From Acanthococcus lagerstroemiae (Eukaryota > Arthropoda > Insecta > Hemiptera > Eriococcidae), in contig CM063109.1 in assembly GCA_031841125.1 (NCBI GenBank), positions 65,292,914 to 65,356,913 of the forward strand: a DNA stretch of 64,000 nucleotides. The letters run 5' to 3'. This document shows positions 22,701 to 33,696 of the stretch, piece after piece. Position 1 is the stretch's first letter, and every line of letters starts with the position of its first letter. The notes below the pieces were generated by a model. The model was given only the letters and a program-made list of their open reading frames with translations, was not told the origin of the DNA and did no database searches. A program made the translations under genes and the position numbers.

Positions 22701-23184
22701 TAAACAACTAGGCAGATATTGTTCTACAACCCTCAAAGTAATTGCTTTCATCTACACCAGCTGCCTTGGCTCCAGTCTTCTAGGTATCAAACGTCATCAA
22801 GTGGGCGGAGTTAGTCATGAGCCGATTTTGCAGTTTCATGCACATGTTTTAACCCATGCCTTACTGTTGTGATACTGTGTGGTTTAATATGATGAATGTG
22901 TTTTTCTAATGTACTTTTCATGGTAAATCAGAATTTAGTTTTGTTCTTTGGTTTAAATGCGTTACAACGTGAGAATTAGATGTTTGAAATAAGTACGTAC
23001 ATTTATGTTATCTAATGTTCACAACTTTTAGCTCCACAGAAATTTCTGGGCATTTCTGGGCAAAATGTTTTGCTCTCAGTTATTCTTCGGGATGTGTGCT
23101 TTTAGGAACTTGACATAAGTTTTGCTACTTCTCGCCACTTTGTGAGAAAATGCTATAGAAGTGTTACTGGTTTCCACGTTGAAT

Positions 23185-23365
23185 TTTCCGAATTTTCAGT
23201 TTAGCTCCCACCCCCTTGAACCCCCGTTTGGGTTTATGGCCAAAAAAATGTCAGGAACGTATTCAGGAGATTTGAAAACATACATTTCGATATGTTACAC
23301 GGTAGTTTTCTGAATTTTCAGTTTTGTCCCCTCTCCCTGAACCCCCTCTTGGGTGTCGACTGAAA
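23185..23365. repeat. Diverged tandem duplication, period about 122 bp
   Basis: GAATTTTCAGTTTAGCTCCC with its following CCTTGAACCCCCGTTTGGGT (from 23190) is echoed from about 23312 by GAATTTTCAGTTTTGTCCCC and CCTGAACCCCCTCTTGGGTG. Both units continue with a similar ATTCAG/GAA stretch. Only two units are visible. Confidence 0.6.
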
Positions 23366-23459
23366 ATTTCATGAAGAATAAATTCAGCGCGTTCGAAGAA
23401 CCCCGAATGCCAAGTTTCAGATTTTTGACCAGCTAGTTTTTCTGAGGAACCACTGTGGA

Positions 23460-23750
23460 CCAATGAGGCACATGTTAATATTATCCAGTCCGACTCAGAA
23501 TTTGTTCATATAGCTTTTACAGGGGGTTGGGGGGGGCAATATAGAGGTGCAGGCAAATAAGAATGGATGTCCGTAAAGTAAAAGCGGCCATATCGCGCTA
23601 CAAGACCACAGAACATGACACGATGAGTTCCTAAGTTTCTTGTCACATGCTACATGCATTCGGTACTGTGAATAAAATTGCATACCTGATTAGCCGTAAA
23701 TACGTTTTCGTAGCGTAATGACGCCGCCAGTGGTTTCAAATTATGGGTGG
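23460..23750 (+). repeat. Dispersed repeat R1, copy 2 (left-truncated)
   Basis: It matches the right two thirds of the copy at 2043-2495: an ATGAGGCAC/AATATTATCCAGTCCGACTC start, CACATGCTACATGCATTCGG, and AAATTGCATACCTGATTAGC to AGTGGTTTCAAATTAT. Divergence by eye is moderate. The left third is absent. Confidence 0.72.
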
Positions 23751-23939
23751 AAACAAATCGATTTATATGTTCCAAAATAGTCGTACGTGATTCCAAAACA
23801 GAAATTTTCAAATAAATTAGACCTGTTTAGCCAAACTTTTTCTACTTAATGTAACAATACATTGGGTGACAATCGAATGTATTTTTGTCGAATAAAATGT
23901 CGCGTACTATAGTACTCCAAGTATGACAATTTTGGCTAA

Positions 23940-25800
23940 CCAGATCAACATTTATTGAGAAATATCAATTTTTAGGACTATACAAACTGAATTATGTATT
24001 TCCTAATGGGAAATTTAATATTAAGCTTCAAGCACTTGGAGCACTGAAATTTTTTTTCGAATTCTCAAATGAAGTTTTGCGCATGTTTTTCGCACGTAAT
24101 CGAAACATTTCTATCACTACCCGTCAAAAAAATTTGAAATTTTTTCTCTTTACCCTATTGTACAGATTGAACTCTCTTCCCATCCTAGGCGGCTTTGGGA
24201 CAAAAAACGGAAATCTTTTGACACAATATTTGATTTTTAGACTTTTGAGATCAGCAAATTCGAGTTTGCCATTGTTCTTTTAATATGATCCTACGGGTGG
24301 CATCCACGGAAGCTGGGAACTATATTTTCGTGATTTTTGACACGCTGCTTGGTTTATATGCACTAGCATTTATTTGAACATTTCAATTTTCAGAATATAC
24401 GAGTATAAGCTGAATTGTATATTTCCTAATGAGAAATCCTATACTAAACTTCAAGCTCCTGGACGTTTTTTTTTCTTCCTAATTTGCTCTCAACCCGAGC
24501 CCTGGAATTCGCCCTCTCGAGAATTACTTCAGAGACGTCGAGGAGGCTGTTAGGGCTGCGTTAGCCCTCTTCCCTTCTGGCCGAAAAACAGACCTAGGTC
24601 GAAATCTGGCGAGTTGCTAAATGGGCTCGAACCAGGGACCTCCGGATTCCGAGACCAATGCGCTATCCACTCGGCCAACCAGACCCCAAGCTCCTGGGCG
24701 CTGAAAGATTTTCAAATTCTAAAATAAAAATCTTATTATCACTGTCCGTCAGGAAAATTAAAAATTTTATCGCTTTACCTTACTCTTAATCGTGCCCCCC
24801 TCTGCAAAAATCACAAGAAACTTCATTTTTTTGACACGGCATTAGATTTTTATAAGTTTTTGAGATCGCTGAATTTGATCCTGTCATTTTTTAAATATAA
24901 TTCTGGAATGACACACTCGGAGGTTGGGACTAAATTTTCGTCATTTTTGATACGTTACTTGATTTATGTGCAACATCGGGAATTAAATTTTGAAATTATA
25001 TACGTAATAAGAATTGTGTAATTTCTAATTCGGAAATTCAGTGCTAAGCATTGAGCCCCTGGGCGCAGGAAAGTTCTCGAATTTTAAAATGAAATTCCGC
25101 GCGTGTTTTTCGCGTACACTGGAAATATTTCTACTACAATCCCTTAGGGAAATTCAACTTTCTTGTTTTGTTTTATTATAGATCGTGCCCCCTTCCCGAG
25201 TGACTTTACAAAATGGACAAGAAGCTTCATTTTTTCGACACTGCATTAGATTTTCAGGTTTTTAAGATCGCTGAATTTGATTCTGTCATTTGTTTCATAT
25301 AATTTTCCGGGGTGACATTCTCGGAGGCTGGGACTAAATTTTCGTCATTTTTGACACATACAGCTTCATTTATCTGCATCAGCATTCATTTAGAAATTCC
25401 ATTTTTGGGCTAATATAAGCCGAATTATTCATTTTCTAATGGGAAACCCTATGTTAAACTATTGATCGCTGAGGTGCTGAAAAATTCTCCAATTTGAAAA
25501 TGGAATTTTACGCATGTATTTCGCATACACTGGAAACACTTCTATCCCTATCCGTCTAAGAAATTCTTCGATTTTTCTACATAACTCTTTTGTAGATCGT
25601 GCCTTTTTCCCGAGTGGTTCCAAAAAGACAAGAAACTTCATATTTTTGAATGGCATTCCGAATTTTAGGTTTTTGAGATCACCAAATTCGATTTTGTCAT
25701 TATTATTTTATCACTCCAGGATAGCACCCACAGGAGCTGAGACTAAATTTTTGTCATTCTTCAACATGCTCGTTGATTTAAGAACTTGTCTGGTCGTTTT
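23940..25800. repeat. Diverged tandem array, four-plus units of about 400 bp
   Basis: Landmarks recur in the same order in each unit: an AGC-CCTGGGCGCTGAAA start, TTCTCGAATTTT, a GCATGTTTTTCGC..AC(A)CTGGAAA stretch, GATCGTGCCCCCTTCCCGAG, GACAAGAAACTTCAT, TTTTTGAGATCGCTGAATTTGA, a CTCGGAGGCTGGGACTAAAT-type block, TTTTCGTCATTTTTGACAC and ATTTCCTAATGGGAAA. Starts lie near 24025, 24452, 25060 and 25465, with a partial unit before 24020. The second unit is lengthened by a SINE and carries a deletion. No coding potential is evident. It may be an old satellite or the repeat block of a larger element. Confidence 0.75.
24466..24686 (-). mobile_element. tRNA-derived SINE, copy 1
   Basis: The minus strand begins GGGGTCTGGTTGGCCGAGTG: an A-box TGGCCGAGTGG, then a B-box-like GGTTCGAGCCC, then a non-tRNA body shared with 28954-29167 and 63718-63934, ending in a short A/T-rich tail. 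The flanks CAAGCTCCTGGACG (24452-24465) and CAAGCTCCTGGGCG (24687-24700) form a 14-bp target duplication with one mismatch. Transcription would be by RNA polymerase III, and mobilisation by a LINE. It is not a functional tRNA gene because the acceptor stem does not close. Confidence 0.87.
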
Positions 25801-27733
25801 TTGTTTGTTTATATTATTATTATTAACGAGACATTTAATGCCTAATGGCTATGGTCCCGGAATGGAATTACAATAGTTACAGACGGTTCTAGTTTTGAGA
25901 TGAAGCAATTTTCGATAAGTTCAAAATTACTAATTTTTCGATTTCGATGTGTCGTTAAAACGTGAATCTTAGTCTACCAAATGGTGTGGAACTCGACCGG
26001 GTAACGTCGGTGATTCTCGACTTATAAAGTCTGGAAGACAATTTAAAAATGAGTCCATAGGCCCATCTTGTCGGCTTCCCAAAATTATGTCTGGCCAGTA
26101 GCCCAGAACTAAGGTAGTCTTTCAATGGTTGGTAATGACATACAGAAATACAAGCTGATTGAGTTTATATTTTCGGATTCCAACATGCAAACGATAAAAA
26201 TTTCCTGGGGTGAATTGAATTCAAAGTTAAATAATCAGGTAGTGCAATGACGGGAACGAGAAATCCGAACAAATGTACAGTCCAGATATTGCAGAGTATT
26301 TTCTCTTCAAATGATAACGACTTGATAGTAGTTTCTAGATTCTTCTAGCATATCTTCTTGCAAAAAGTAACAAAGAGTCATTTTGTCGAATGTCTACACA
26401 GGACTGGTGAACGGAAAGAATACCACAAGAATCATGCAAGGACAATGAGACAGTTATTGTGAACCAACTGACACTTCTAGTGTTCGTAAATGAAAAATTT
26501 CAGTGACTTTTCAGCTTCCAAACATTCAAACATATTTTAGTCAGAACTTTAGTTTCTGTGCTCAAAATTGAACAGCTCCGCGAGTTTTTAGCCTTCAAAG
26601 CTGAACGCGAGCATGAATGATCTTTATTTTCACACAGTTCGTCTCCTGATACCGACAAAATGTTGTTTTTTTTTCTCGTGTTTATACACATACATGTTTT
26701 AGACAGAAGCAGGCGTGCAACCAGTACGATAGATGTAACTGGAGTCGCTTGCAACTAAGTTCATCGAGTAACAAGAAAATCTGAAATGACCTCATTTGTA
26801 AATGGGCATTGAATTATCTTCATTATCTGTGCTACACACCGCACAGGCGTCAACTAACTTAGTTGAGCTACGTGAACACGTGAACTTTGATACAGTGGGA
26901 CCAAATATCAAAATTTTAAATCATAGCAGTTACTTGCTATTGACCATTTTCTGGCTCTACAATTCCTCGTGAACTTTCAACCCATGCAACCACTCCAGCA
27001 AACAAAGCTCCGTATGTCCCCGTGCTTATGTGATAAAGATCAACAAAATAATCTTACTTTTTGAGTATACGTTGAACTGTACTACCATTCTGCAGACGGT
27101 AACACCTGTTGCTAAATTTCATGTGACCATTTTAAAGACTGACGGCGACTGTTCCAAAACGATCTGAAACACCAAGACGAGTCTTTTACATTAACACAAA
27201 AACCCGAAATCACTGGTACTTTGCGTAAGCGCGACGTGCAATTTTACGCTAAATTTTATTTGATGGGACAACGCAGCAGCACTCGCGAGGATATTCGTAG
27301 CGCGACGAGCAACGGTACAGAATGCTCGTTTGTAGACACGGTTGTACTATCGGTGGCGAAAGATACACGGAAATTGGGGATGTATCAGTGTTGCCAGGGT
27401 TGCGAACATTTCGTCTCTTCGCTGTAGTAGCCACCCAGCGAACGTGTTTTTCAATGAGACTGAAATTTGGGTCAACGATGAATAGGGTGAGCGGTAAATG
27501 TAATTGCCTAATATTATACTCGTATTTCTACATTCATTGGATCAGTAACAGTGGATGTTTTCAGTTAACACCTTATGAATGAGGAACTCAGTCGAGAGCA
27601 GAAGCTTGAAGCTTCACAATACTATATCAGCATCAGGAATCAACTTTCTTCAAAAATTAAAATTTATTCATTTGTTTCTCTTTTTCAACTCTGAAACTCC
27701 CTTATTTGCTTTCGATATATTACGAGTCATAAG
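25801..27733. other. No recognised gene
   Basis: Open frames of 60-86 codons occur (26500-26754 minus, 27221-27427 plus, 27322-27582 plus), but none has motifs or a convincing splice context. The part at about 27120-27440 is richer in CpG. No repeat shared with the rest of the window was seen in most of this stretch. Confidence 0.35.
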
Positions 27734-27970
27734 CCTCTCTTTGTGTGTTACCTTGGCGTGGTGAGGGGATTTAGAGAAGAATTAAAGGCACAAAGGAGAA
27801 GGAAGATTCTGACAGATACAGCCTGATGAAAGCAAGGGGAAACTATAACAGTATTCTACCCTGGAGATGTGTCTTCACTACCACAATTTGATGGCAACTC
27901 ACGAAGTAAATAATAATTCCGGACGTAGAAAGTCTCCCATTCGGACGTCCGAGCGGAGACTACCTGATAA
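27734..27970 (+). mobile_element. LINE 5'-end fragment with ribozyme-like fold
   Basis: This is the leader of the ribozyme-bearing LINE family. It aligns with 49789-50058 at the start (TACCTTGGCGTGGTGAGG) and at the end (CCGGACGTA, CCCATTCGGACGTCC, GGAGACTACC). P1 can form between 27734-27739 and 27763-27768 with one G-U pair, P2 between 27740-27745 and 27789-27794, and P3 as ACC/GGT around the loop TTGGCGT. The expected catalytic cytosine before TAAA is T at 27782, so this copy should not cleave. The LINE body is missing. Confidence 0.62.
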
Positions 27971-28423
27971 TGATAAAGTTATCAGTCTAACGACTGGTTT
28001 GATGCAGCCCTGCATTTCTCCCTATCTTGCGCGAGTTCTTTCATTTCGTAATAACACATTTGACATCCTCCGTTATCTGTTGAACATACTGTAATCTTTG
28101 CCGACTTACCCAATTCTTTCCTTCCACTCTTCTTCCTTCTAGCAGCAGTGATATTGTTCCTGGACGCCTCAAGTTCGGCCTTATCAGTTTATCTCTCCTT
28201 CTACTTCAGACAATTACAAGTATCCATTTTACCTCCTACTCTGTTAAGTACTTCCTCATTTCTTACTTTATCCGTCCATTTGATGCTAAGTATCCGCCTA
28301 TAGCACCACATCTCAAAAGCTTCGACCCTTCTCTTGTTTTCCTATGCTCCAGGTTTAGCATCCGTACAAGGCTACATTCTAAACATAATAAGTTTTCAAA
28401 AATAATTTTTTGATTTTTAGATT
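27970..28423 (-). pseudogene. Reverse LINE relic, RT C-terminus (3' of the insertion)
   Basis: Minus-strand translation, with stops, gives a NVALYGC-TWSIG segment, an EAFEMWCYRRIL-like segment, KWTDKVRNEEVL and, near the 3' end, AQDREKCRAASNQSLD, a common LINE C-terminal signature. It continues directly from 30893-30546: both parts are one reading frame once the hAT-like element and one 5-bp duplication are removed. It belongs to the same family as 3825-4300. Confidence 0.8.
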
Positions 28424-30545
28424 CAGGGTGTCCATTCTAGTTCAGAAATGATTTTCCCCGACTTTTCCCGGTTTTCCAGGCCAGTTTGTCCAGTTTTCCA
28501 GACCCTTCAAATACGAACTACACATGCAAAGGCGGAGGGGGGGGGGTACAATTTTTTCGAACATCGTGAGCGGCGAATATCGTCAATCACTCCACAAACT
28601 TTTTTTTTGAATTAACTATCGTGTGCTTATTATGGAGCTGTGACACAGGGGGTGTAAAAATTTAATGATGGAAATGAAAACGCGCTCTATGGGGTGCAGC
28701 GTGGTGCGACGTCAATCAACGACTTCATAGATTTATTTGGTGTGACTTAATGCCGACCGTGAAAGGGGGGGGGGTGAAAGAATAAAATTCGAAAAATTGG
28801 TTTATAGGTTTTCGAGGTCACTGCACTCGATTTTAGGGATAATTTTTGGATCCTGACCCTCCTGTTGTGACCAATGAGGTAGCAAGAGCGTAGGACAAGC
28901 AACGGTTGACTCGGAATTCACCCTTTCTAATTAAAGTCAATGAATAGGGTCTCTTTCTCTAATTTGCTCTCCACCCGAGTCCTGGAATCCGCTCTTTCAA
29001 GAATTACTTCAGAGACGTCGGGAAGGCTGTTAGAGCTGTCTTAGCCCTCTTCCTTTCTGGCTGAAAAACCGGCCTAGGTCGAAAATTCTGGCTAGTCGCT
29101 ACGTGGGCTTGAACCCGGGATCTCCGGGATTCTGGGACCAACGCGCTATCCACGCGGCCAATCAGACAAATACAGTTTTATTTATTCAAAGTGTTGCTAA
29201 TAGAAAATAACGCCGTAAAAATTTCTCAACTGAAAAAGCACAAGAGCTTAAATTTGGTCCAGATTAAAAATCGGAAACGATATTCGAAATCAGCGACACA
29301 AAACCACCCATATTTCGATACTTCGCGCAATTTTTCGCCGGAGAAGCTGAATTCGTACTACGACAGTGCTCTGGAAGGGGTTAGATAGAAATCTGAGGCG
29401 ATATTCGAAATCAGCGACTCAGGACTTGGTTCACTATCCTGTCCAAAAAAGTGACTTTCAAATCTCGTACAGAATTTGGAACCTGAGGAAAACTAGAGTA
29501 ACCGGAATTAGCCCCTCCCTCGTGGAGCCCGAATGGTTTAGGGGAAGGGAAAATAACTATTAAAATTAATTCTGGAATCTAGGTGAAAAAGTTGCAGCAT
29601 ATCTAACGACAAATGCTAAGAAAGTAAAAAGATGGTTAGGATCTAGATAATTATGGCACCAGGGGAGGCGGAAGAGGCTTCAATTTAAGAGTGTTGATAG
29701 ATATATAAGGTTATAAATTTGAAAACAGTGGACTCTTTCGTAACGCTGTAATAATTATTATGCGGTCTTTAGATTTTTTTTCAAATTTTGTGGATTAGTT
29801 ACTCTTTCCCCAAAATCTCGGAAGTCCCTTTTAATCACCCTTATCTACATCTGCGAAGGAGAAGGGAGCCGAAGCAAAACCCGATGGCAGGATGTTCCAG
29901 GAGGTGAATTCACTGGTTTTCAAATTTTCGTTTCATTACGACTTTCTCAAAAAAATCTTACACTGGGGAGAGGAACTAGACTGAATATTTTTTTCATTTT
30001 CGCATCTTTTCGCGCCGATTTTCAGATTTTCGCGAACAGGATGAGATGAAAACACGAAACACGAAACAGCTGATATTGGGAGAAGTGCTTATGGATTGGT
30101 TCGCGTTTAGTCATATTTTTCGTGAAATGGTTCGTGAAGTCACATACGAAATACGAACACGTTAAGTGTATAGCCGCCTTAATAGAAAGATGTAGACGCG
30201 AAACGAATACCACAAAAACGATTTCATCACACCAACACACCCTGTACTACTGCGATAGGAGACGGGGGCGGTTGTATTACCCACATCTTTCTCCTGTGAA
30301 AGAAAAAAGACAAGAAAATTGCCTGAGCGAAGCGAAAGAAAAATTTTTTAAAATAAGAAATAGGTTAAAATCTGTTTGAAATACTACAGAATTTCGCAGT
30401 CGAATTTTTTTACAAAGTTCCCTGACTTTTAGGGGAAAATTGCTGAAAATTCCAAAATTCTCTGACTTTTCCTTAACTTTTTCAGACGGACAAAATTCCC
30501 TGACTTTTCCAGATTTTCCAGGTTTTCCAAAGAATGGACACCCTG
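28424..30545. mobile_element. hAT-like non-autonomous DNA element inserted in a LINE
   Basis: Perfect 15-bp inverted termini CAGGGTGTCCATTCT lie at 28424-28438 and, reversed, at 30531-30545. The flanking AGATT (28419-28423 and 30546-30550) is a 5-bp target duplication. The subterminal regions on both sides are rich in GACTTTTCC and GGTTTTCCAG motifs in inverted orientation. No open frame resembles a transposase, so it depends on a relative. CAGGG-type ends suggest the hAT superfamily, where 8-bp duplications are usual but 5-bp ones are reported for some groups. A SINE sits inside at 28954-29167. Confidence 0.85.
28954..29167 (-). mobile_element. tRNA-derived SINE, copy 2
   Basis: It has the same structure as the SINE at 63718-63934. 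On the minus strand the head reads GTCTGATTGGCCGCGTGGAT, so the A-box has one change (GCG for GAG), and the B-box reads GGTTCAAGCCC. It is about as long as the other two copies. No clear target duplication was found, and more substitutions are visible, so it is probably the oldest of the three. Confidence 0.83.
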
Positions 30546-30893
30546 AGATTTATTTTTCATTTGAAAAGATTACTTTTTCGATAAAATACTAATTTGGTTT
30601 GTGCTATTCTACTATTAATATCCCTTTTACTCCTTCCATCATTTGTTATTTTACTCCCTAAATTGCAAAATTCGCTCACTTTCTCAATTTTTCCCTGCCC
30701 AATATTTATTACTTTAGTTTTATTTTTACTTATTCTCATACAATATTCTATACTCAAAATCTCTTCCATTCCACTTAAAATTTTTTCGAAATCAATACTC
30801 TTTTTAGCTAATAAGACAATATCATCTGCAAACCTGAGCATTAGAATGTCCCTTATTTTTCAAGTTTTTGCCAGTCGATTGAGTGCGCACTGA
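30546..30893 (-). pseudogene. Reverse LINE relic, RT palm (5' of the insertion)
   Basis: The 94-codon frame 30557-30841 starts MLRFADDIVLLAKKS, with the intact FADD active site. It continues with a NKTKVINIGQ segment and LGSKITNDGRSKRDINSRIA. It breaks off at the hAT-like element and resumes at 28418 on the other side. Upstream of 30893 no further RT sequence is recognisable, so the 5' part is missing. Confidence 0.82.
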
Positions 30894-31004
30894 AATTTGT
30901 TCCAATGGACCTAGAAACTCGCTATAAAAAAATCTAAGCTCAATTTGAGGTCATTAACCCGTGGCACTTTGACCTTGAAGTTATGTGTAATACTTAGATT
31001 TTAC

Positions 31005-31420
31005 AAAAAACCGCGAATATCTCGGAGTATATCAACGTCAGGACCGAAATGCATATAACATAAAATGTTCCTTGTTAAATTTTCTGTTAAGCAAATTCTA
31101 TACAACTTTTCTCTAGCACGCATATGTACCGAGATAATTGTAAAAATGTGTGAAAGTTTCGAGGAACGAGGCTTTTGTTATTTATTCTTTCATAACCGAT
31201 TTTTATCGCAGTTATCTAAAAAATATATATTCACTTTAGAACCAAAATGCAAATAACATAAAATGTTCATTGCTAAATTTTCTGTAAAAAGGTCCAATAC
31301 AGTTTTTCTTTAGAAAACAAGTTGATCAAAATAATCGCAAAAATGCTTGGAATTTTCGAAAAACATAGGTTTTTTTTTCATTATTTTACAGCTGAAATAT
31401 CTAATAATGTCGGGTAATGC
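31005..31420. repeat. Tandem repeat, period about 198 bp
   Basis: AAATGCATATAACATAAAAT at about 31046 recurs as AAATGCAAATAACATAAAAT at about 31244. Following segments (AAATTTTCTGT, ACAACTTTTCTCTAG versus ACAGTTTTTCTTTAG, GATAATTGTAAAAATG versus AATAATCGCAAAAATG, and a GAGGCTTTTGTTATTTATT versus TAGGTTTTTTTTTCATTATT stretch) keep the same order. About two units are present. Confidence 0.7.
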
Positions 31421-31491
31421 ACACTACAACATAACTTCAGTCGCTGTCTACTGGGGCAAGTTTTAGTTGTCACTTTTTGTTCCATCCTAAC

Positions 31492-31920
31492 CAACAATCA
31501 TTATGGGTCAGTATTTTATTATTAAAAACGGCATACCTTGAAGCTATGCAAAAAGACCATGACGATTTCCTCTTATTAAGGGTCGAGATGAAAAGAGAAA
31601 AGAAGAAAAAAACTGAATAAGAATGTTAAAACCCTTTGTAGTTTCTCATAAGAAGAGCAGAGGCCGATGAGGCATACGTTAATATTATCCAATCCGACTC
31701 AAAATATTTGTTCAAATTAATTCCACAAAGGGGTGGGCTAGGGGGCAATAGAGGCACAAATAAGTACGAATGAAAGTCCGTTACGTAAAAGCAATCGTAT
31801 CAAACGACAAGACTTAACATAACACAATGAGTCCCTAAATTCCTAGTCACATGCTATATGCATTCGGTGATGTGAATAAAATTGCATACCCAGTTAGCCG
31901 TAAATACGTTTTCGTATATA
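31492..31920 (+). repeat. Dispersed repeat R1, copy 3
   Basis: It begins AACAATCATTATGGGTCAG, exactly as the copy at 2043, and runs through CCTTTGTAGTTTCTCATAAG and CCGATGAGGCATACGTTAAT to AGCCGTAAATACGTTTTCG. The right end is cut near 31920, where a TIR element starts shortly afterwards. Confidence 0.75.
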
Positions 31921-31935
31921 CGTATATCTACAAAA

Positions 31936-32963
31936 ATGGACACTATTCAGCTAAGGGAAAACCAACATTTGTATTTTGTGAACAAAATGAGTTATTAATA
32001 TCGTTGGAAAGAGCGTAAAAAGTAGAATTTTTCAAAATTGGGCCCCCGATTCAAAAATGTGTACTCACGTTGAAGAAAGCTTATCAGTAGAGCTAGTTTT
32101 TTTTGGCATTGTAGAGGGAGGTTTTTGGAATTGAAGTTGAGAAATTAGGCACTTTTGGCTAAATAAAAAAAAATAGAAAAAAATTGGATCGACGTGATCC
32201 TTTTTCTTACTACCAATGCTTTTGCCACAAACCAAGCACGAAATGGTTGAACCATCGGTCATTAACACCTCGGATTTTTCATTATATGGTCGTACCCACT
32301 GACGTAAAGACGAACTACGAGTAGTTTTCAATTTTGGCATAATTTCGAGTATTAAAACGTGGTCAATAAATAAACAGCAAGCGTTATGTAGCACATATAA
32401 GAACGACTGAATGATTTTCGAGTGTCGCACATAGACTTGCATATCTACGTACGCCTCACCCTTCACACAACCGATCATGCAGAAACACGTGCACAGCTAG
32501 GCCTAGCGTATATTTCGATTATTCACTTTCGTCTTCGTTCAATATTGCTCATTGTACAGGTTAGAAAATGAAAACACCTAAAGAATTGGTCTACAATTCT
32601 ACATACGCTTTTTCGAGATAAAATCTATCTGTTTTATCGCGAAATATTCAAATTTTAACGTTTTTATGGCATTTTATTCAGTTTTTGGAAATTTACTCTA
32701 TTTTTGGCATTTATTTCATTTTTGGAAATTTTTGGAAAAATAAAATTTTTTTCTGGGGGTCTTTGATGTCTGAAACATACTCATCTTTGATCAGATCTCA
32801 TCTGCCCCAATTAGAACAAAATTGACAATTTCCAAGGAATGCGAGCTCTACTTATCAGTAAACGCTATGCCATATAGTTTCTACATGGCTCTTGAACTTC
32901 GAATCACGTGTTCTCAAAAAACAGATTCTGCTGGTTGGTTCTCTTACGCTGAATAGCGTCCAT
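31936..32963. mobile_element. TIR-bounded element with a zinc-finger-like ORF
   Basis: The left end ATGGACACTATTCAGCTAAG (31936-31955) is an imperfect reverse complement of the right end at 32937-32963 (which contains GCTGAATAGCGTCCAT). About 22 of 28 positions pair. No convincing target duplication was found. The 1-kb interior encodes a small minus-strand protein with a BED-like finger. A similar terminus (ACTATTCAGCTAGAGAAA) occurs at 39143-39160. The superfamily is not resolved. Confidence 0.6.
32065..32340 (-). CDS. Putative BED-like zinc-finger protein fragment
   Basis: The open frame extends to 32478, but the ATG at 32340 gives a better start (MPKLKTTRSSSLRQWVRPYN). About 30 residues in, CLVCGKSIGSKKKDHVD offers a Cys-x2-Cys pair and one His, as in the first half of a BED finger. 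BED fingers are DNA-binding modules found at the N-terminus of hAT transposases and in proteins derived from them. The second His or Cys is missing, because the frame runs into a phenylalanine-rich stretch that looks like read-through of an intron or of decayed sequence. It sits inside a TIR-bounded element, so a transposase remnant is the likeliest reading. Confidence 0.4.
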   Translation of the reverse strand: MPKLKTTRSSSLRQWVRPYNEKSEVLMTDGSTISCLVCGKSIGSKKKDHVDPIFFYFFLFSQKCLISQLQFQKPPSTMPKKTSSTDKLSST

Positions 32964-33665
32964 ATAAAAGTGTAAGTTTGTCTGTTTGTTTGTTCGAAGT
33001 TGGCGGGTGAACCATAAGAGCTGGGAAGGTTCATACTTTCTGGATGTGTTCGTATGAACTCGGAATAGGTTTTAGGTTATAAGAAATTTCGGTACCATAA
33101 TTAGGAGGGGGGGGGGGCACAAAATTTTACCCTCTAATTTTTTTTTCACTTTGAACTTTTTGGAATTGTCTTAAATTGAACTTCTTCACATTATGTTAAA
33201 ATTTCCTGCCTGTAACTGTCTCCCTTCAGAAATTATTAGGGTGTTGAAAATCTGAAATTTCCAAAAAGAGCTCAAAATGTCTCATTATTACATCTACATT
33301 CGATTTAATGCGACCATAACATACTTGGATATTGTTTCGTACTCATTCATGTACCACACGGCCCGTTTTCACAACCACTTATCACCTCCAAAAATTTCAA
33401 AATTTCAGTTCTGAAAACTGTGTTCAGCATCTTTTATAATTATCATATTGAATTTTTGAAAACACGAAAATTTTCCTCCGAATAACACAAATATGAAGCA
33501 GCAAAGGGCAAATAGATCAGGGTCCTCCAACTGAACGCAATGAGAGTTGAAGCTATTTGCATTCGCAAATTTCCGTAAATATCAGTAGCGTTTCTTAGGG
33601 GACCATTTCAAGGAAGAACCGGCCAATGGCTACATAGCGATTTGTCTTCAACACAAGCACACGCG

Positions 33666-33696
<31 letters not shown>

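Noticed and set aside
27734..28423. A twin-priming inversion of one LINE
   Set aside because: Twin priming inverts the 5' part and leaves it on the 5' side; here the forward leader abuts the 3' end of the reverse LINE, so two elements are more likely.
28537..28549. Runs of 8-13 G or C as special elements (also near 33106, 36534, 37494, 38756, 52721, 57459)
   Set aside because: They are simple homopolymers scattered without pattern, possibly replication slippage or assembly noise.
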